From assembly GCA_947473305.1 (NCBI GenBank), contig CANJCB010000015.1, positions 1 through 64,000 on the forward strand: a stretch of 64,000 bases of DNA. The letters run 5' to 3'. The notes under the pieces were generated by a model, which saw only the letters and a list, made by a program, of their open reading frames with translations, searched no databases and was not told the origin of the DNA. The translations under genes and the position numbers were made by a program. Below are positions 42,296-50,960 of this stretch, one piece after another; positions within the stretch are counted from its first letter, which is position 1, and every line of letters begins with the position of its first letter. Origin of the DNA: Rhodospirillales bacterium (GTDB taxonomy: Bacteria > Pseudomonadota > Alphaproteobacteria > ATCC43930 > CGMCC-115725).

Positions 42296-43195
42296 CTAAC
42301 TCCCCGGAATTATGCCCTTTGGCAGGCCGGCGGCGTAGGTCGCGATGTCGCCCGGCTTGGTGACCCAGACCTTGTCGAAGCCTGGGTGGTTCATGATGTG
42401 CTTCAGTGCTTTGCGAAGCTGCGCCAGGCGGAACGGCTGGCCCACCACGAAGGTATGAAGCGAAACGCCGCAGACGAGCGGGCGATCCTGCGACAGTTCG
42501 AGCATGGTCTCGAATTGATCGATGATCATCTGGGTGAAGTCGGTCGCCGGCTGCATGCGGCTCAGCATGATCGGGCTGTCGTTGATCTCGATCGGATAGG
42601 GAACCGACAGGATTGGGCCGGCCCGCGTCTTCATCCAGAAAGGCTGATCGTCCGCCGGCCAGTCCAAAAGATAGCTATAGCCTGCTTCCTTCAGAAGGTC
42701 GGGGGTCGCCATGCTTTCCGAGATCCAGGGACCCATCCAGCCGTTGGGGCGGCTGCCGTGACCCTTGGTCAGGATCTCCGTCGCCTCGCGGATGAGCGCC
42801 GCCTCGCCTGCCTCGTCGAAATCGGCTTGGCGTTCGGAATTGGTAATACCGTGACCCACGATCTCATCGCCGCGTTCCCTGATCTTGGCGACGATCTGGG
42901 GATTGCGCCCGTAGATGCCGGCGTTGATGAGGTGACAGAGCGGAAGGCCCAGTTCCTTCGCCAGATCGAAAATGCGCCAGATGCCGACCCGCAAGCCGTA
43001 GTCGCGCCAGGCGAAGTTGCGCGGATCCGGTGGGGGCCCGAGGCTCGTCGGCGTGTGGCCCAGGGCGCCGCCCCAGCTGAAGGTTTCGACATTGAGCGCC
43101 ACATAGAAGGCGAGGCGCTTGCCCCCGGGCCAGCTGAAATCCGGCCGTTCGGTGATCGGTGAATAGTCGTAGCGGTTATGGTCGACGAGCTTCAT
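42296..43195 (-). CDS. polysaccharide-deacetylase-family (NodB/PuuE-like) hydrolase
   Basis: A 299-residue protein of the NodB homology fold. Landmarks are AFYVALNVETFSWG (first acidic motif as N-V-E, like the allantoinase/PuuE branch rather than the DD of chitin deacetylases), ERGDEIVGHGITNSE (the H-x-x-N type metal motif, about 108-122) and WMGPWISES...LKEAGYSYLLDW. The PuuE-like branch acts on cyclic amides and small molecules as well as sugars. It is transcribed leftwards from a 162-base divergent gap. Confidence 0.83.
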   Translation of the reverse strand: MKLVDHNRYDYSPITERPDFSWPGGKRLAFYVALNVETFSWGGALGHTPTSLGPPPDPRNFAWRDYGLRVGIWRIFDLAKELGLPLCHLINAGIYGRNPQIVAKIRERGDEIVGHGITNSERQADFDEAGEAALIREATEILTKGHGSRPNGWMGPWISESMATPDLLKEAGYSYLLDWPADDQPFWMKTRAGPILSVPYPIEINDSPIMLSRMQPATDFTQMIIDQFETMLELSQDRPLVCGVSLHTFVVGQPFRLAQLRKALKHIMNHPGFDKVWVTKPGDIATYAAGLPKGIIPGS

Positions 43196-43357
43196 CGGTT
43201 TCCTGTCAATCGAGGCCGACCTCAGCCGGCATGTTCCCCGTCAGCATATCGAGCTTCTTTGGCGGGCGGAAGTCGTCCCGCCGGTCTTGCTGGACGGAAG
43301 GAAAGCAGGCATCCTCCCGATTATCGAGCCTGTACGGAATGAGATGAGGGAAGCGCC

Positions 43358-44596
43358 ATGGATCTGATCGCCGATCGCGGACGCCGCGTGGCTGTCGAAG
43401 AGTTGAGCACCACAAAGCTCCTGGCGCATGCCACCCAGCAGGCGCGGGAACGCAACTACGACGACATGCTCATCGTCGACGTGGACTCCCACCACTACGA
43501 GAACGAGCATCTCGAACAGATCCTGCCTTTCATGGAGAACGAGTTCGTCAAGCAACTCGCCGTCGCCGGAGGCCGGAAGAATGTCCGCTCGGGGCTCATG
43601 GTCACCATGCCGGGCTTCCAGGACATGGGCGGGCGCGTCACCCGCTATCCTCTGCGATCGACGGAAAAGACCGGACCGGAACGGCATCGCGACATCGAGC
43701 TCGGCTACCGCTGGATGAACGCCATGGGGGTGGACTACACCTGCATGTTCCCGACCGGTATGCTCTATGTCGGCCTCCATCCCCAGAAAGAGGTCGAGGT
43801 CGAGATGTGCTGGGCCTACAACCGCTGGCTCACCGAGAAGGTGCTGCCCGAAGCGGACGGACGCATCTATTCGATGCTGTCGCTGCCGCTTTCCGATCCC
43901 GACGCGGCCTTGCGTCAGATTGAGACTTTCGGCGATCGCAAGGGTGTTGCGGGCTTCATGGTGACGAGCGTCCGGCACACGGCCGTCCACGATAACGCGA
44001 ATATGAAGGTCTATCGGGCACTTGAGGAACGCGGGCTCACGCTCTCTTTCCACGCCGGCCCGAATTGGACCGACCATACCTTCAAGAGCTGCAACCGCTT
44101 CATTTCGGCCCATGCGCTGGGCTTCGCCTTCTACAACATCCTGCATCTGACCAATTGGGTCATCAACGGCCTGGGCGAGCGCTTCCCCAAACTACCCGTG
44201 ATGTGGATCGAGGCGGGGCTCGCCTGGGTCCCCTTCGTGATGCAGCGGCTTGACCACGAATATATGATGCGAAGCTGCGAGGCGCCCTTGCTGCGCAAGA
44301 AGCCCAGCGAATATATGGCCGACATGTTCTATGCCTCCCAGCCCATGGAGATCCAGAACATGAAGGCGCTGGAATGCACCTTCGAGATGATCAACGCGGA
44401 AACGCAGCTGGTCTATTCGTCGGACTATCCCCATTGGGACTTCGACCTGCCAAGCACGATCTACGACCTGCCCTTCCTCTCGGAAAAGGCCAAGCACAAT
44501 ATCCTCGGCGGCAATGCGGCGCGGCTCTTCAAGCTGCCGCCCCGCAACGAGAAGCAGAAAGAAAACCTGCTCAAATACGGAAATCTGGCGGCCTGA
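43358..44596 (+). CDS. amidohydrolase-2 family metal-dependent hydrolase/decarboxylase
   Basis: A 412-residue TIM-barrel protein of the amidohydrolase-2 family. It begins its barrel with MLIVDVDSHHYENEH (about 39-48), has the barrel histidines in LSFHAGPNW (about 230) and the conserved Asp in YSSDYPHWDFDLPST (about 353), ending ILGGNAARLF. Relatives decarboxylate or hydrolyse aromatic and ring-cleavage acids (gamma-resorcylate or ACMSD types). It is divergent from the deacetylase and ends 13 bases from the convergent oxygenase gene. Confidence 0.87.
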   Translation: MDLIADRGRRVAVEELSTTKLLAHATQQARERNYDDMLIVDVDSHHYENEHLEQILPFMENEFVKQLAVAGGRKNVRSGLMVTMPGFQDMGGRVTRYPLRSTEKTGPERHRDIELGYRWMNAMGVDYTCMFPTGMLYVGLHPQKEVEVEMCWAYNRWLTEKVLPEADGRIYSMLSLPLSDPDAALRQIETFGDRKGVAGFMVTSVRHTAVHDNANMKVYRALEERGLTLSFHAGPNWTDHTFKSCNRFISAHALGFAFYNILHLTNWVINGLGERFPKLPVMWIEAGLAWVPFVMQRLDHEYMMRSCEAPLLRKKPSEYMADMFYASQPMEIQNMKALECTFEMINAETQLVYSSDYPHWDFDLPSTIYDLPFLSEKAKHNILGGNAARLFKLPPRNEKQKENLLKYGNLAA

Positions 44597-44609
44597 ACCG
44601 GGAGTCCCG

Positions 44610-45647
44610 CTAGTCGCGCGGCCCGTAATACCAGCCGCGCAGATTGCCGTAGGTGATGGGCTCATAGAGCGGCGGCCGGTCCGGCCCCTGGCAGGTCGGC
44701 AAGACCTCGATGAGCGCATCGCCGCTCGGCCCGAAGAAAACCGGGATCGAGTAGCGGTCCACCTTATTCGTGTTGATGACCCGGTGCTTGGTCGAGAGGT
44801 ATTCCTCGTTGGTCCAACGCACGATGAGGTTTCCCGTGTTGACCAGTAACGTGCCGGGCAGAATCTCCACCGCCCGCCAATGGCCGGACGGCATCCGCAC
44901 CGCGAGACCCGGCACCGTCGCCTGCGCCAGGAAGGTCATCAGCGAATTGTCGGTATGCGGCGCGATCCCGTATTGGCGGTTCCCGACCTCGATCTGCGGC
45001 GGGTAATGCAGTAGCGACATCAGGAGATGGGGCGTATCGAAGAACCGGTCGAGATAGTCCGGCGGCAGATTCAGCGAGATCGACCAGAGCGGCAGGAACT
45101 GTCGGCCCAGCTTTTCGATGGCCGCATGATAGGCCAGCAGGTTCTCGCGAAAGCCCGGCAGGTTTTCCGGCCAGACGTTGACCTTCTCCCTGGGCAGGCT
45201 CGCCCCTGCCGAACCGCCTTCCCGGTTGATCGAGAACTTGGCATAAAGGTTCGGGCGGGCATCGGTCACGATATTGACGTTGGAACCGGGATATTCGCGA
45301 TCCTCCGCGCAGCCTTGATAGCCCGACTTGAAGCTGTCGTTGTCGATATAGGGAATGCGCCGCTTGACCTCGTCCGGCAGACCGTGGAGCCGGCGCGCCT
45401 CGGCAAAAGTCTGATCGATGAGGCTCTGAGGGATCCCGTGGTTCTTTAGATAAAAGAAACCCACGGTCTTGGTGATCTCGCGCAATTTCGCCGCGACCTC
45501 CTCCCGCCCGCCGGGGCGGCCTTCGAGATAGGGCGCGAAGTCGAGGAGCGGGATTTCCTCGGTGCTGTCAGGATAATCCATGAGGGCGATGGCCGCCTCA
45601 TCGTCCCGGATATCACCCCTGGGATCACGCGTCTTCACATCGGTCAT
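44610..45647 (-). CDS. isopenicillin-N-synthase-like Fe(II)/2-oxoglutarate oxygenase
   Basis: A 345-residue double-stranded beta-helix oxygenase. The N-terminal DIOX domain has IPLLDFAPYLEG and GFFYLKNHGIP; the core has the iron ligands His231 and Asp233 (APHTDNS), His288 (STKHRV) and Arg298 in RYSIPVF for the co-substrate. Thus all catalytic residues are present. The substrate is unknown; plant gibberellin oxidases and bacterial ethylene-forming enzyme share this fold. A fragment of a paralogue lies at 30307. The class II aldolase gene lies 25 bases upstream on the same strand. Confidence 0.9.
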   Translation of the reverse strand: MTDVKTRDPRGDIRDDEAAIALMDYPDSTEEIPLLDFAPYLEGRPGGREEVAAKLREITKTVGFFYLKNHGIPQSLIDQTFAEARRLHGLPDEVKRRIPYIDNDSFKSGYQGCAEDREYPGSNVNIVTDARPNLYAKFSINREGGSAGASLPREKVNVWPENLPGFRENLLAYHAAIEKLGRQFLPLWSISLNLPPDYLDRFFDTPHLLMSLLHYPPQIEVGNRQYGIAPHTDNSLMTFLAQATVPGLAVRMPSGHWRAVEILPGTLLVNTGNLIVRWTNEEYLSTKHRVINTNKVDRYSIPVFFGPSGDALIEVLPTCQGPDRPPLYEPITYGNLRGWYYGPRD

Positions 45648-45672
45648 GGCTCATCCCTCCGATTGTCTCAGG

Positions 45673-46368
45673 TCAAAGTTTCCAGCGCGCGGCCCAGCTG
45701 TCCCAGGCGCGATTGAGCGGACTCGGCCGGATTTCCAGGCCCTTGTCGATCTCGCCGGGGCTCAGCGCATCGACCGCGCCGAGTGCAAGAGCGCCACGCT
45801 GCTCGTCGGCGTTGCGACAGAAATAGACGGAGCGGAAAACCATCTCCTTCAAGCTGCGGCCCACATTGGTCGCGCCATGCCGCTTCATCAATACGGCCCA
45901 ATGGGGGCCGAGCGCCCGGGCGAGCGAGGCCGCCTCCTCGTCCTTGACGATGAGAAGATTGGTGTCGCCGAATTCGTCGCGGCTGTCCCAGAACGGCACT
46001 TTGTGCCCGAGCGTCGCGCCCAATTGCGAGACGGGAACGATCGCGACGCCCGAAATGCAGAAAGGCATGATCGAGGCCGCGTGATGATGGCAGATCGCGT
46101 TCACGTCGGCGCGCGCCTGATAGATCGCTCCATGGATCACCCGCTCCGAATAAAGCGGCTCGGTGGTCTTGGTCACCGGCGCCGAATTGAGCTTGTAGTC
46201 GATCACGTCCTTGGGCTCGACCAGCACCGGCGCCATGGCGGTCGAGAGCCAATAGCGGTTGGGATCGGCTGGATCGCGCATGCTCACATGACCGAAGACG
46301 TCCAGCACGCCCTCGCCCACAAGGATTCGGTTCGCCAAAGCCACCTGCGCCCTGATCTCGTAACTCAT
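45673..46368 (-). CDS. class II aldolase/adducin-family protein
   Basis: A 231-residue protein of the fuculose-phosphate aldolase fold. Metal ligands are visible as Glu75/His79 region and His94-His96 in AICHHHAAS, with a further His in MKRHGAT. Sequence features such as GHVSMRDP and GRSLKEMVF are of the free-standing group near demethylmenaquinone-type or 3-oxo-tetronate aldolases. A very long frame reads upstream over the neighbouring CoA-transferase gene, but that part is its shadow. It diverges from the CoA transferase over 150 bases and precedes the IPNS-like gene. Confidence 0.88.
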   Translation of the reverse strand: MSYEIRAQVALANRILVGEGVLDVFGHVSMRDPADPNRYWLSTAMAPVLVEPKDVIDYKLNSAPVTKTTEPLYSERVIHGAIYQARADVNAICHHHAASIMPFCISGVAIVPVSQLGATLGHKVPFWDSRDEFGDTNLLIVKDEEAASLARALGPHWAVLMKRHGATNVGRSLKEMVFRSVYFCRNADEQRGALALGAVDALSPGEIDKGLEIRPSPLNRAWDSWAARWKL

Positions 46369-46518
46369 ATCGCCGTCGGACTCCCTTGTTCGATTTGAAG
46401 TGTATCGGCAATCGGCGCCAAAATCACGGAGAGCGCTTGCTCCTGTTGACGCATCCGCCGCGCGGCGGGAAGCTTGAACCGCCAAGTTTAAACTGTTGAG
46501 TTTTGCGGGAGCGTCGTC

Positions 46519-47706
46519 ATGAGACCCTTCGAGGGCATCCGAGTCATCGATACAACCCATGTCCTGGCCGGCCCCTTCGCGGTCTATCAATTGGCGCTCC
46601 TGGGGGCCGATGTCGTCAAGATCGAGAATCCGAAATCGCCCGACCAGGGTCGGCTGGTGGGTGGCGGTGCGGAATTCGCCGGGCGCCAGATGGGGGTCCA
46701 ATACCTGACCCAGGGGGCGAACAAGAAATCGCTGACCCTGGATCTCAAGACGCCCAGAGGCCGCGAGATCCTGCGGCAACTCCTGAAGAATGCCGATGTC
46801 TTCACCGAAAACTACCGGCCTGGATCCCTGGAGGCCCTGGGCCTCGGCTACGACACGCTGAAGGAAGAGTTCCCCAGCCTCATATACTGTTCGCTCTCCG
46901 CCTTCGGTCATACCGGTCCGCGCAAGGCTCAGACCGCCTATGACAACGTTATCCAGGCCACCTCCGGCATGATGGCGAAGACCGGCACCCAGGCGACCGC
47001 ACCCACTAAGGTCGGATTGCCGATCATCGACTATGCGACCGGCCTGATGGGGGCCTTCGCTCTTTCGAGCGCCCTCTTCCAGCGCAGCCGCACCGGCAGG
47101 GGCCAGCGGATCGATGTCGCCATGTGCGATGTCGCCCTGGCGCTCTCGACCAATTACATCATGGAATACCACCTGACCGGCGCGCCGCCGCGCCTCGAGG
47201 GCAACAACCATCCGCATTTCGCCACCAGCGGCTGCTATGAGACCAAGGCGGGGCTGCTCATGATGGGTGGGGCCAACCTGGCCCAGCAAGCGAGAATCTG
47301 GCAAGTCCTCGGCAGGCCCGAGATGGTCAAACAGACGAACGAGGAGCGTCTCGCCGACCGCGCGAGGGAGACCTCCCTGCTCGCCGAGCTTCTCAAGGCA
47401 AGGACGGCCGACGAATGGGAAAAGCTCTTCATGGACAACCACGTCCCCGCCGCGCGGGTGCGCCAGATGGACGAGACCCTACGCGACCCGCAATTCGCCA
47501 CCCGCAACATGACCCATCACCTTGAGCATGTGCCCAGCCTCGGCCGCGATCTCACAGTGCCTGCCGGCGCCTTCACCTTCGAGCATGGCGGGCCGCGGGT
47601 GGATACGTCCCCGCCGGCGTTGGGGGAGCAAACGGATGAAATTCTGGGAGGTTTAGGCTACAGCAGGGCCGAAATCGGCCGCTTGCGCGAGGAGGGAATT
47701 ATCTAG
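46519..47706 (+). CDS. family III (CaiB/BaiF) CoA transferase
   Basis: A 395-residue family III CoA transferase. It starts GIRVIDTTHVLAGPFAVYQLALLGADVVKIENP; further motifs are NKKSLTLDLKTPRG, VFTENYRPGSLEALGLGYD, and the catalytic Asp region LPIIDYATGLMGAF (about 171-178), where an aspartyl-CoA intermediate forms. It moves CoA between carboxylic acids without ATP. It may activate the acid of the divergent aldolase/oxygenase route; the substrate is unknown. Confidence 0.92.
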   Translation: MRPFEGIRVIDTTHVLAGPFAVYQLALLGADVVKIENPKSPDQGRLVGGGAEFAGRQMGVQYLTQGANKKSLTLDLKTPRGREILRQLLKNADVFTENYRPGSLEALGLGYDTLKEEFPSLIYCSLSAFGHTGPRKAQTAYDNVIQATSGMMAKTGTQATAPTKVGLPIIDYATGLMGAFALSSALFQRSRTGRGQRIDVAMCDVALALSTNYIMEYHLTGAPPRLEGNNHPHFATSGCYETKAGLLMMGGANLAQQARIWQVLGRPEMVKQTNEERLADRARETSLLAELLKARTADEWEKLFMDNHVPAARVRQMDETLRDPQFATRNMTHHLEHVPSLGRDLTVPAGAFTFEHGGPRVDTSPPALGEQTDEILGGLGYSRAEIGRLREEGII

Positions 47707-47712
47707 CGGTGC

Positions 47713-47892
47713 CTATTTCCGGGTTTCGAGATCCCGGGCCATCTTCTCGTAAAGATTGGCGAGTTCGACGAGTTCATAAAGCACGGTGCGCTCGCGCGCC
47801 TGACCGGCGAGACGCCGGAACTCGGCTGCCTTGGCTTTCAAGACCTCGGCATAGGCACGAGGCGTCCTACCGAGCGCGTCGTCGATCGTCAT
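47713..47892 (-). CDS. small alphaproteobacterial-type helical protein A
   Basis: A 59-residue, charged, mainly helical protein with EFRRLAGQARERTVLYELVE and LANLYEKMARDLE. This E-[FY]-R-R-L-A...L-A-x-x-[YC]-E pattern is common in short alphaproteobacterial proteins of unknown role. The start at 47892 has GGGACCTC upstream. The next gene encodes a protein with the same pattern (EYRRLASLTA...LASACEAKA), so the two are paralogues or share a fold. Confidence 0.6.
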   Translation of the reverse strand: MTIDDALGRTPRAYAEVLKAKAAEFRRLAGQARERTVLYELVELANLYEKMARDLETRK

Positions 47893-47960
47893 GAGGTCCC
47901 TGCCATCCCAAAGGTATGTGCCGCGGGCGCATATTATGGAACGCAACCTCGGCGAGCAAT

Positions 47961-47987
47961 ATTAACCTTAATAAAATTAACCTTAAT
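47961..47987. repeat. tandem ATTAACCTTAAT repeat
   Basis: Two exact copies of ATTAACCTTAAT (47961-47972 and 47976-47987) lie 15 bases apart in a strongly AT-rich patch within GC-rich DNA. Each is itself an inverted repeat (ATTAA-CC-TTAAT). They overlap the end of small protein B and lie about 70 bases upstream of small protein A. This is a plausible operator pair or promoter-proximal element. The spacing does not give the TTAA-N7-TTAA of CtrA sites. Confidence 0.55.
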
Positions 47988-48156
47988 TTCCGGGCGCGTC
48001 CACAGCCGGTTTCGAGATGGCCTTCGCCTCGCAGGCGGACGCGAGCCGGAACAGCTCCTCCTTGACCATTTCCATGGCAGTCAGCGAGGCCAGCCGCCGA
48101 TATTCCTGCGCCCGGGCCGTCCAAGAACCGTGATGCTCACCGGATACGCCGCTCAT
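47983..48156 (-). CDS. small alphaproteobacterial-type helical protein B
   Basis: A 57-residue helical protein: SWTARAQEYRRLASLTAMEM then KEELFRLASACEAKAI. It has the same helix pattern as the neighbouring 59-residue protein. The start at 48156 begins at the MSGVSGEHHG segment; the ribosome site is weak, and a TTG start further upstream (48219) is possible. Function unknown. Confidence 0.5.
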   Translation of the reverse strand: MSGVSGEHHGSWTARAQEYRRLASLTAMEMVKEELFRLASACEAKAISKPAVDAPGN

Positions 48157-48361
48157 TCTGAGACCAAGACCATCCACCTGGGCGATCAGGCTAAGCGGCG
48201 GGAGTCCGGCTCGCAACACAATTTAACCGTGAATCGAAAGGCTTGGCCTTTCTTGTGCCCCTGGCAGCTGTTGGGATATCGTCACTGAATTCAATCGCCT
48301 TCATGGGGATTTGCATTCTGGTTTCGAAGCCATACTTTCTTATTCTGCCCCGGTTGCCCGG

Positions 48362-49135
48362 ATGAGCCCGCCCGTCGTTTTCGATAGCGTCGAAAAGATC
48401 TATGCCAGTTCGAAAGGCCGAATCCATGCGCTGGGCCCCGTCTCCCTGACCTTCGAGCCCATGGCGACAACCGCCATCGTCGGCCCCTCCGGTTGCGGAA
48501 AGAGCACGCTTCTCCGGCTCATGGCGGGGCTGGAACGATCAAGCCGCGGGACCATACTCGTCGGCGAGAAGCGGGTAACCGATCCCCTGACCGATGTCGG
48601 CATCGTCTTCCAGCGCGACCTGCTGCTCGACTGGCGGACAGTCCTCGACAACACTTTGCTGCCGGCGGAACTGAAGCAGCTTCCCCGCAAGGAAATGGTT
48701 CTCCGCGCCCAATCTCTTCTTAATGAACTGGGGGTCGGCGATTTCGCCGACCGTCGCCCTTGGGAGCTTTCGGGCGGAATGCGGCAGCGCGTGGCGATCG
48801 CCCGGGCTCTGCTCTGCCATCCCTCTCTTCTCCTGCTCGACGAACCTTTCAGTGCGCTCGACGCCCTGACCCGCGACCAGATGGGCGTGATCTTGCAACG
48901 CGCTCAAGGGGCGGAGAGGGTCACGACACTTCTCATCACCCACAGCATCCAGGAAGCCGTTCTCTTGTCGGACCGGGTGCTGGTCATGTCGGGACGACCG
49001 GGGCGGGTGCTGGACGATATCGCCATACCCTTTCCCCGCCCCCGCCCCCTGAGCCTGCGCGAAAGCCCCGAGTTCGGAGCTATCGCCGGTCGTATTCGGA
49101 CGCTTTTCGAACAGACGGGAGTGCTCGCGGCATGA
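48362..49135 (+). CDS. ABC transporter ATPase (nitrate/sulfonate/taurine type)
   Basis: A 257-residue ATPase with Walker A VGPSGCGKSTLLR (about 40), signature ELSGGMRQRVAIARAL (about 140) and Walker B LLLDEPFSALD. It is of the SsuB/TauB group. Its stop overlaps the permease start (ATGA). First gene of a plus-strand importer, racemase-like and amidohydrolase operon. The ribosome site is weak, and a TTG at 48311 is the alternative start. Confidence 0.9.
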   Translation: MSPPVVFDSVEKIYASSKGRIHALGPVSLTFEPMATTAIVGPSGCGKSTLLRLMAGLERSSRGTILVGEKRVTDPLTDVGIVFQRDLLLDWRTVLDNTLLPAELKQLPRKEMVLRAQSLLNELGVGDFADRRPWELSGGMRQRVAIARALLCHPSLLLLDEPFSALDALTRDQMGVILQRAQGAERVTTLLITHSIQEAVLLSDRVLVMSGRPGRVLDDIAIPFPRPRPLSLRESPEFGAIAGRIRTLFEQTGVLAA

Positions 49136-49962
49136 GCGTCACCCCCATCGAACAAGGAGCTCCGCTGGCCGACGAGGAGAGCGAAAACGCTGCGACGGGA
49201 ACTAATATTGCTCTGCCGCTGCTCAGCGCGATCATTGGCCTCGGCATCTGGGAGGGCGCGGTCCGCTTTTTTGAGATGCCGACCTATCTCCTGCCGGCGC
49301 CGTCCTTGGTTGCCACCATCCTCGTACAACGCTGGGCGATCCTGCTGGAGCAATTCGGCTATACGGCCATGGCTTCCGTGGTCGGGCTGGCTATCGGGCT
49401 GGCGCTCGGCATCGGCACCGGGACGGCCATCTCGGCGTCCAAGATCGCGGAACGCATGCTTTACCCGTGGCTCGTCATCACCCATGCCGTCCCAAAGGTG
49501 GTCGTGGCTCCCTTGCTGCTCGTCTGGATCGGTTTCGGGGTCAAGGCGGAGATCATCTTCGTCATCATCTTCACCTTCTTTCCGATCCTGGTAAGCACTG
49601 TCACCGGTCTCAAATCCGCCGATCCCGAATTGCTGCAACTTGTTCGCTCCATGGGCGGCCGGAAAGGCCAAACGCTACTCAAGATCCGCATCCCCGGCGC
49701 GCTTCCGAGCATATTCGCCGGCATCAAGATCTCCGCGACACTGGCTCCCGTCGGCGCGGTGGTAGGTGAATTCGTCGCCTCCAATAAGGGGCTCGGACAT
49801 CTCTTGGTTGTGGCCGTCGGAAATTTTGACGTGCCGATCGCCTTCGCCGCCGTGACGGTCATCTCGGTTTTCGGCATCGCCATTTGGTATCTGGCAGAGC
49901 TTCTCGAGCGTTTGGCGATCCCTTGGCATGCCAGCCAGCGGACCACCATCGCCGGGACCTAA
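49132..49962 (+). CDS. ABC transporter permease (nitrate/sulfonate/taurine type)
   Basis: A 276-residue permease with about six hydrophobic helices (LPLLSAIIGLGIWEG first) and an EAA loop at VRSMGGRKGQTLLKIRIPGAL (about 183). The frame is open far upstream, but the coupled ATG at 49132, overlapping the ATPase stop, is clear. A single permease gene suggests a homodimer. The binding-protein gene follows after 20 bases. Confidence 0.9.
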   Translation: MSVTPIEQGAPLADEESENAATGTNIALPLLSAIIGLGIWEGAVRFFEMPTYLLPAPSLVATILVQRWAILLEQFGYTAMASVVGLAIGLALGIGTGTAISASKIAERMLYPWLVITHAVPKVVVAPLLLVWIGFGVKAEIIFVIIFTFFPILVSTVTGLKSADPELLQLVRSMGGRKGQTLLKIRIPGALPSIFAGIKISATLAPVGAVVGEFVASNKGLGHLLVVAVGNFDVPIAFAAVTVISVFGIAIWYLAELLERLAIPWHASQRTTIAGT

Positions 49963-49982
49963 CTTTCGAACAGGGGAAATAA

Positions 49983-50960
49983 ATGCGCAGGACGATCAGA
50001 GCTGCCGCTTTGGCTATCGGCTTCGGAGGCCTTGTCGCAATTCAGCCGAGTTTGGCGGCGGACAAGGTCAATTTCGTGCTCGACTGGAGTTGGGTGGCCT
50101 ATCATTCGGCCTTCCTGCTGGCGCAGGAGCGCGGCTATTACAAGGACGTCGATATCGATCTCAACCTTGAACAGGGCCGCGGTTCCGCTTCCTCCGCTCT
50201 TTTGGTGGGACAAGGCAGTTTCGACATCGCCCATATCAATATCACCAACGCCGCCCAGGCAGGTGCTAAGGGCATGCCGATCCGGACAGTCGCACTCTAT
50301 CAGCACGGCACGTCTTCGGCCTTCATCGGCATCAAGGGCAAGGTCAAGCTGGACGGACCACAATCCCTGATCGGCCTCAAGATCGGCAGCACGCCCGGCG
50401 GCTCGGATGGTTTCGCCATGGCGATCTTCCGCGAAGCCAACAAAATCCCCGAAAACAAGCTCGACATCGTGGCGCTCGACGCCAACGTGAAGACCGTGGC
50501 GCTGCTCAATGGACAGGTCGACGTGGTGAGCGGCGACAGTCATGCCTATAACGCCATTGTCCGCGGGGCGGGTAAGGAGCCGGAAATGCTCCAATTCTCG
50601 AAATATGGCGTCCCCCTGCTGGGCTTCGGCTTTGCCGCCAACGACAAATACTTTCAAAGCCATAAGGATGTGGTGAAGCGCTTCCTCGCAGCATCGAAGA
50701 AAGGTTTCGCCGAGGCGCAGAAGGATCCAGACGGCGCCTGCGATTTAATCCAGAAGGACGGCAAGCTGCCTGGCAGCCATATGCAATGCGTCCTCTATAT
50801 GACAGGACTCTTCGATCTTTCGACCCCTGCTACGGATGCGAATTGGGGCCGGATGACTGAGAAGGAATGGATCGATCTCCTGGCGACCCTGAAATCCGTT
50901 GGCCAGATCGAGAAAGAACGGCCGGTCGCCGATTACTACTCCAACGATGCGGTGCCCTGA
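49983..50960 (+). CDS. ABC transporter substrate-binding protein (NMT1/THI5 type)
   Basis: A 325-residue binding protein with a signal peptide (RRTIRAAALAIGFGGLVAIQPSLAA). The mature start KVNFVLDWSWVAYHSAFLLA with GYYKDVDIDLN is the NMT1/THI5-like pattern of pyrimidine-precursor and related receptors. SSALLVGQGSFDIAHI follows. It completes the importer encoded just upstream. Its stop overlaps the racemase-like start (TGATG), linking uptake with the two enzymes downstream. Confidence 0.9.
   Translation: MRRTIRAAALAIGFGGLVAIQPSLAADKVNFVLDWSWVAYHSAFLLAQERGYYKDVDIDLNLEQGRGSASSALLVGQGSFDIAHINITNAAQAGAKGMPIRTVALYQHGTSSAFIGIKGKVKLDGPQSLIGLKIGSTPGGSDGFAMAIFREANKIPENKLDIVALDANVKTVALLNGQVDVVSGDSHAYNAIVRGAGKEPEMLQFSKYGVPLLGFGFAANDKYFQSHKDVVKRFLAASKKGFAEAQKDPDGACDLIQKDGKLPGSHMQCVLYMTGLFDLSTPATDANWGRMTEKEWIDLLATLKSVGQIEKERPVADYYSNDAVP

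Noticed and set aside
46369-47442. Upstream extension of the class II aldolase frame to 589 codons
   Set aside because: The extra part is antisense to the CoA transferase and has no aldolase similarity; a good start exists at 46368.
47961-47987. CtrA binding site (TTAA-N7-TTAA)
   Set aside because: Four TTAA strings are present but the distances do not give the 7-base spacing.
48157-50000. TPP riboswitch ahead of the THI5-like importer
   Set aside because: No CTGAGA...GGATAATGCC-like consensus could be found before any of the importer genes.
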